A stretch of DNA of 64,000 nucleotides, from positions 12,963,001-13,027,000 of the forward strand of contig OX387199.1 in NCBI GenBank assembly GCA_947561715.1. Reading direction: 5' to 3'. Below, one piece after another: positions 59,858 through 64,000 of the stretch. The position numbers and the translations under genes are program-made. The notes beneath the pieces are model-generated. The model did no database searches and was not told the DNA's origin. It saw nothing but the letters and a program-made list of their open reading frames with translations. This DNA comes from Ascidia mentula. Lineage: Eukaryota > Chordata > Ascidiacea > Phlebobranchia > Ascidiidae. Each line of letters starts with the position of its first letter. The first letter of the stretch is position 1.

Positions 59858-60216
59858 TTATTTGCTTCGGTAGTAAACGTAACTGAAGTAAAAAACGAAT
59901 TCGGTCGAATGCTCGCGCACGCTTCGGTCGTGGTTTTATAGCTACTCGATTTTGTCGAAGCCGATCGGTCGACAACCAATCGAAATCGAGGAAGTTAGTG
60001 AAACATTTTTGATTGGCTATGTAGTCTGGTTTGTTCAAATTTCAACAATGGCTTATTTGCATGCCCGGCGGCCAATCGCAACAACGATCCTCCATTCGGC
60101 TTATTCCATTGGCTGCACGCTTCGAATGCTCATTTGCATGTGGCAAATATAAATACGGTCCGACACGGGGAGCTTCACACATTCGTGTTGTTTGAAAAAA
60201 AAATTTAACCGCGAAA

Positions 60217-60576
60217 ATGGCAGCCAGCAAAGGCACAAAGAAGGCAGTGAAGAAGCAGACGCCCGCCGACAAGCACAAGAAGCGCAGGCGTAAGCGAAAG
60301 GAAAGCTTCAGCATCTACGTGTACAAGGTGCTCAAGCAGGTACATCCCGACACCGGAATCTCGAGCCGCGCCATGAACATCATGAACTCGTTTGTGAGCG
60401 ACGTGTTTGAGCGCATCGCTGGTGAGGCGTCGCGCTTGGCCCTGTACAACAAGCGTTCAACGGTGAGCAGTCGCGAGATCCAAACCGCGGTCCGCCTGCT
60501 CTTGCCCGGCGAGTTGGCCAAGCACGCAGTGTCCGAAGGTACCAAGGCCGTCACCAAGTACACCAGCTCCAAGTGA
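60217..60576 (+). CDS. H2B: Histone H2B (unit 11)
   Basis: Same protein as in unit 1. The spacer downstream has two private changes (TTTTTTGGAAAAG near 60783 and GTCAACAAATT near 61082). Hairpin at 60611-60626. Confidence 0.98.
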   Translation: MAASKGTKKAVKKQTPADKHKKRRRKRKESFSIYVYKVLKQVHPDTGISSRAMNIMNSFVSDVFERIAGEASRLALYNKRSTVSSREIQTAVRLLLPGELAKHAVSEGTKAVTKYTSSK

Positions 60577-61828
60577 GCAAGCGATCGATCGCCCGACTCA
60601 ACAACAGAACGGCTCTTTTCAGAGCCACCCGCTTGTTGCGAGGGAGAATCATTTGGAACCTTTCAATTCAATAATAATATTGCGCAGACCGGCGCCGCCG
60701 CCACTTTATCTGCGGGAAACGCAATCGTCGCGCCCCGCTACCACGCGTAGCCATTTACAACTTAACTTATTTTATTCAATTTTTTGGAAAAGTTTGTTCT
60801 GTCAAGTAAATTCGAGCGACAAGTTTGTTGTTTCACTCAATCCCTCGATTTTGAGTGTAATTTGGTTGAGAGGCGAAAACGAACCCAAACCAATTATCTG
60901 CGCAGCTGGAGGCCTTGATTGGTAAACTGCTGCCTTGTAACTTTACATGTAACTTTACTGCTTGTTACTGCTTTCCAACAATTTCGGTACGTTGCGATAA
61001 AAGTTTCATTTACTACTTGTTTTGCAATTGTTTATATTTATCGCCTTAACGGAAAATCGACGCTTTGTCATAAAATCGAAGTCAACAAATTTTGAAGCCA
61101 CGGGTGGTCGAGTTGTAAGCTTACAGCACACCTGCATTTTGAGTGAGGGTCATAAAAAATTTTCGTCTTGCATTCTGCAAACAAGTTCTCTCTTACAACT
61201 TTTTCCACATTTCCACAGACTTTCTAAGCTATTAATTTTGGGTCGCGACATGTCCTCGCCACCAGTCCGGCTTTGATTTTCTGCAGTTTTTTCCTGTACT
61301 AAGCGGTCACGCGACGCAGGCCATTTCTCGATTTGCTCATACTCCCCAAGCCTAAGTTCGTTGCAAAGCGGCGATGCAGGCCACCCGCCGCGCCACGGAA
61401 CAGTTGTACTTCGTTCCTAAAGCGCGACGGCCGCCACGCCAGTGCAAGCCACGGCGACTGGGCCTTTCGCAGCCCTTGGCGCCCCACCTCTCCGCCACCC
61501 GTGGCGTTAGCGGTGGTCGCGATGACCTGAGTTCGCGTGGGTAATTGGGTGAGGCATCGCACTAGGCCCCTGTACAGCAATCGTTGCGAATGCGCGCGTG
61601 TACCAAACGTACGACGACCGTACTTCTTGATTGCTAGCACAATACCAGCAAGTCTACCGACCGATACAACGACGGTGGCAAACATCGTTTCGCGTTGGTC
61701 CGTAAACGCTCTAAAAAAGGACGGCGTTGTCTCGCGGCTGCCAAAAGCTATTTCTTCACTTTGGAAGCACCTACGCACGCACTCACGTCGAGTTACTTAC
61801 TTACTTACCCAAGAGATCATCAAGAATC

Positions 61829-62437
61829 ATGACGGACTCGAAGAAGCAAAGCAGCAGGAAGCCCGCCGCGCCCGCGGCACACCCCACCTACGCGGTGATG
61901 ATTAAGGCTGCCATCGCGCAGCTGAAGGAACGCAACGGCTCGTCTCGCCAAGCCATCGTCAAATACGTCAAGGCCAACTACAAGGTGAGCAACACGCCCG
62001 AAAGTCACATCAAGTTGGCTTTGAAGCGAATGGTGACGCAAGACGTGCTTACCCGCACCAAGGGCGTGGGCGCTTCTGGCTCCTTCAAGCTTGCCAGCAA
62101 GGCCTCGGCCGAAGCGCCAAAGAAGAAGACCAAGGCAAAGAAGCCAAAGCAAGCGGTTGCCAAGAAGCCGGCCGCAGCAGCGACGAAGAAGGAGACCGGC
62201 ACCAAGAAGTCGGCTGGCAAAAAGGCCGCGGCCAAGAAGCCTGCTTCCAGCAGCAAGAAGACTGCCGCCAAAAAGACCGCGTCGCCGAAAAAGTCAGCCG
62301 CAAAGAAACCTGCGAGCAAAAAGGCAGCGGCTGGAAAGAAATCGCCTGCCAAAAAGAGCGCAGTGAAGGCCAAAAAGCCGGCCGCCAAAAAACCGGCAAA
62401 GAAGCCCAGTGCCAAGAAGCCGGCAGCGAAAAAGTGA
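61829..62437 (+). CDS. H1: Linker histone H1 (unit 11)
   Basis: Same 202-residue protein as in unit 1. Hairpin at 62475-62490. Confidence 0.95.
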   Translation: MTDSKKQSSRKPAAPAAHPTYAVMIKAAIAQLKERNGSSRQAIVKYVKANYKVSNTPESHIKLALKRMVTQDVLTRTKGVGASGSFKLASKASAEAPKKKTKAKKPKQAVAKKPAAAATKKETGTKKSAGKKAAAKKPASSSKKTAAKKTASPKKSAAKKPASKKAAAGKKSPAKKSAVKAKKPAAKKPAKKPSAKKPAAKK

Positions 62438-62669
62438 GCACCGAAGTCGGCGGGGGGTCCGCATCATAACAAACGGCTCTTTTCAGGGCCACTCAACTTT
62501 GTGCAAAAGAGAGAAGCGAGCCACCAGCTCAAAACGAAGGCCGGGTTGCCCGGCCAGACGGAGGGAGGGCCGACCGACTGACTGACTACCTTTAAGTATG
62601 CTCTTTGGCGCCCCAAACGGACGAATTTTTCTGTTTTGTTTCGCGGAGGTACGAAAACTGGCTACTTAG

Positions 62670-63053
<384 letters not shown>

Positions 63054-63299
63054 GCTCGTCTCGGTTTCGCGACCACAACATCAGCAATCGGCCCTTTTCA
63101 GGGCCACCCACACTTTAATCGTGAGAGAATAGTTTGGTTACTTGGCGTGTGAGTTGTTTTTTGTTCCCGGTTTTGAGAGGTGGCCCTTCGCGTTTTGTTC
63201 TTGCCGGCGGCGGCGGCGGCGGCAAACAAAGCCAGGCGCCGATTGGTTGAAGGGTGAATTTAGCGCGGGCCAATAGGAAAGCGGCGCGAAAGTATATAA

Positions 63300-63779
<480 letters not shown>

Positions 63780-64000
63780 GCACAGCAGGGGGGCGGGCGC
63801 CAACTAAACGAAACGGCTCTTTTCAGAGCCACCTAATTATTGGCTAAAGAGAAATTTGGATAAATCTGAATGAATGTGGGTGTCTAGTTCTAGTAGTTAG
63901 TTCGTTTTTGCGTAGACCTGCGTCACGATATTCAGAGTGCGTGACGAAACAGCGGGTGGTGATTGGTGGAGGGAAATTTTGGGTTAAAAAATGTCATGGT

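Overview
The window is a stretch of invertebrate animal chromatin: a tandem array of replication-dependent histone gene quintets. Each unit reads H2A on the minus strand, then H2B, H1, H4 and H3 on the plus strand. All genes are intronless, and each ends in the conserved histone mRNA 3' hairpin (GGCTCTTTTCAGAGCC or a close variant) followed by a purine-rich element, instead of a poly(A) signal. This makes the source an animal with an SLBP/U7-type histone system; I cannot fix the phylum from sequence alone.

Layout. The window opens in the last 93 bases of an H3 gene. Ten complete units and most of an eleventh follow. Using one fixed point in the H3-H2A spacer, they start at 305, 4997, 9689, 14404, 24317, 29032, 33747, 38461, 44715, 49413 and 59293. 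The basic unit is 4692 bp, or 4714-4715 bp where the H1-H4 spacer carries a longer simple repeat. Units are almost identical base for base, spacers included, as expected from concerted evolution. Units 9 and 11 share private variants. Unit 4 mixes spacer alleles. In unit 7, H1 has a 1-bp frameshift that runs through its own 3' hairpin.

Three retrotransposons interrupt the array, and they are the main discovery. Two nearly full-length non-LTR elements (18462-23700 and 53475-58670, about 5.2 kb) lie at the start codon of H3 in units 4 and 10. Each has an intact ORF1 (RRM-like region, CCHC knuckle, unusual C-terminal cysteine-rich domain) and an intact 1139-residue ORF2 (apurinic-type endonuclease, reverse transcriptase, C-terminal CCHC) that looks like the Tx1 branch of the L1 group. 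A third, ORF1-only relative (39040-40589, minus strand) with a perfect 12-bp target duplication sits in the 5' UTR of H2A in unit 8.

All three elements lie in the same sense as the host gene, inside the 5' UTR or at the ATG, and about 64-77 bp downstream of the gene's TATA box. Each therefore sits just downstream of a histone promoter and directly upstream of a histone coding region. I infer a retrotransposon lineage that exploits histone promoters as landing sites and borrowed promoters. I do not recognise a described non-LTR family with histone genes as its target, but could not search for one. Host consequences differ: unit 4 H3 has lost its start codon, unit 10 H3 is intact but with a poly(A) tract as leader, and unit 8 H2A is cut off from its promoter.
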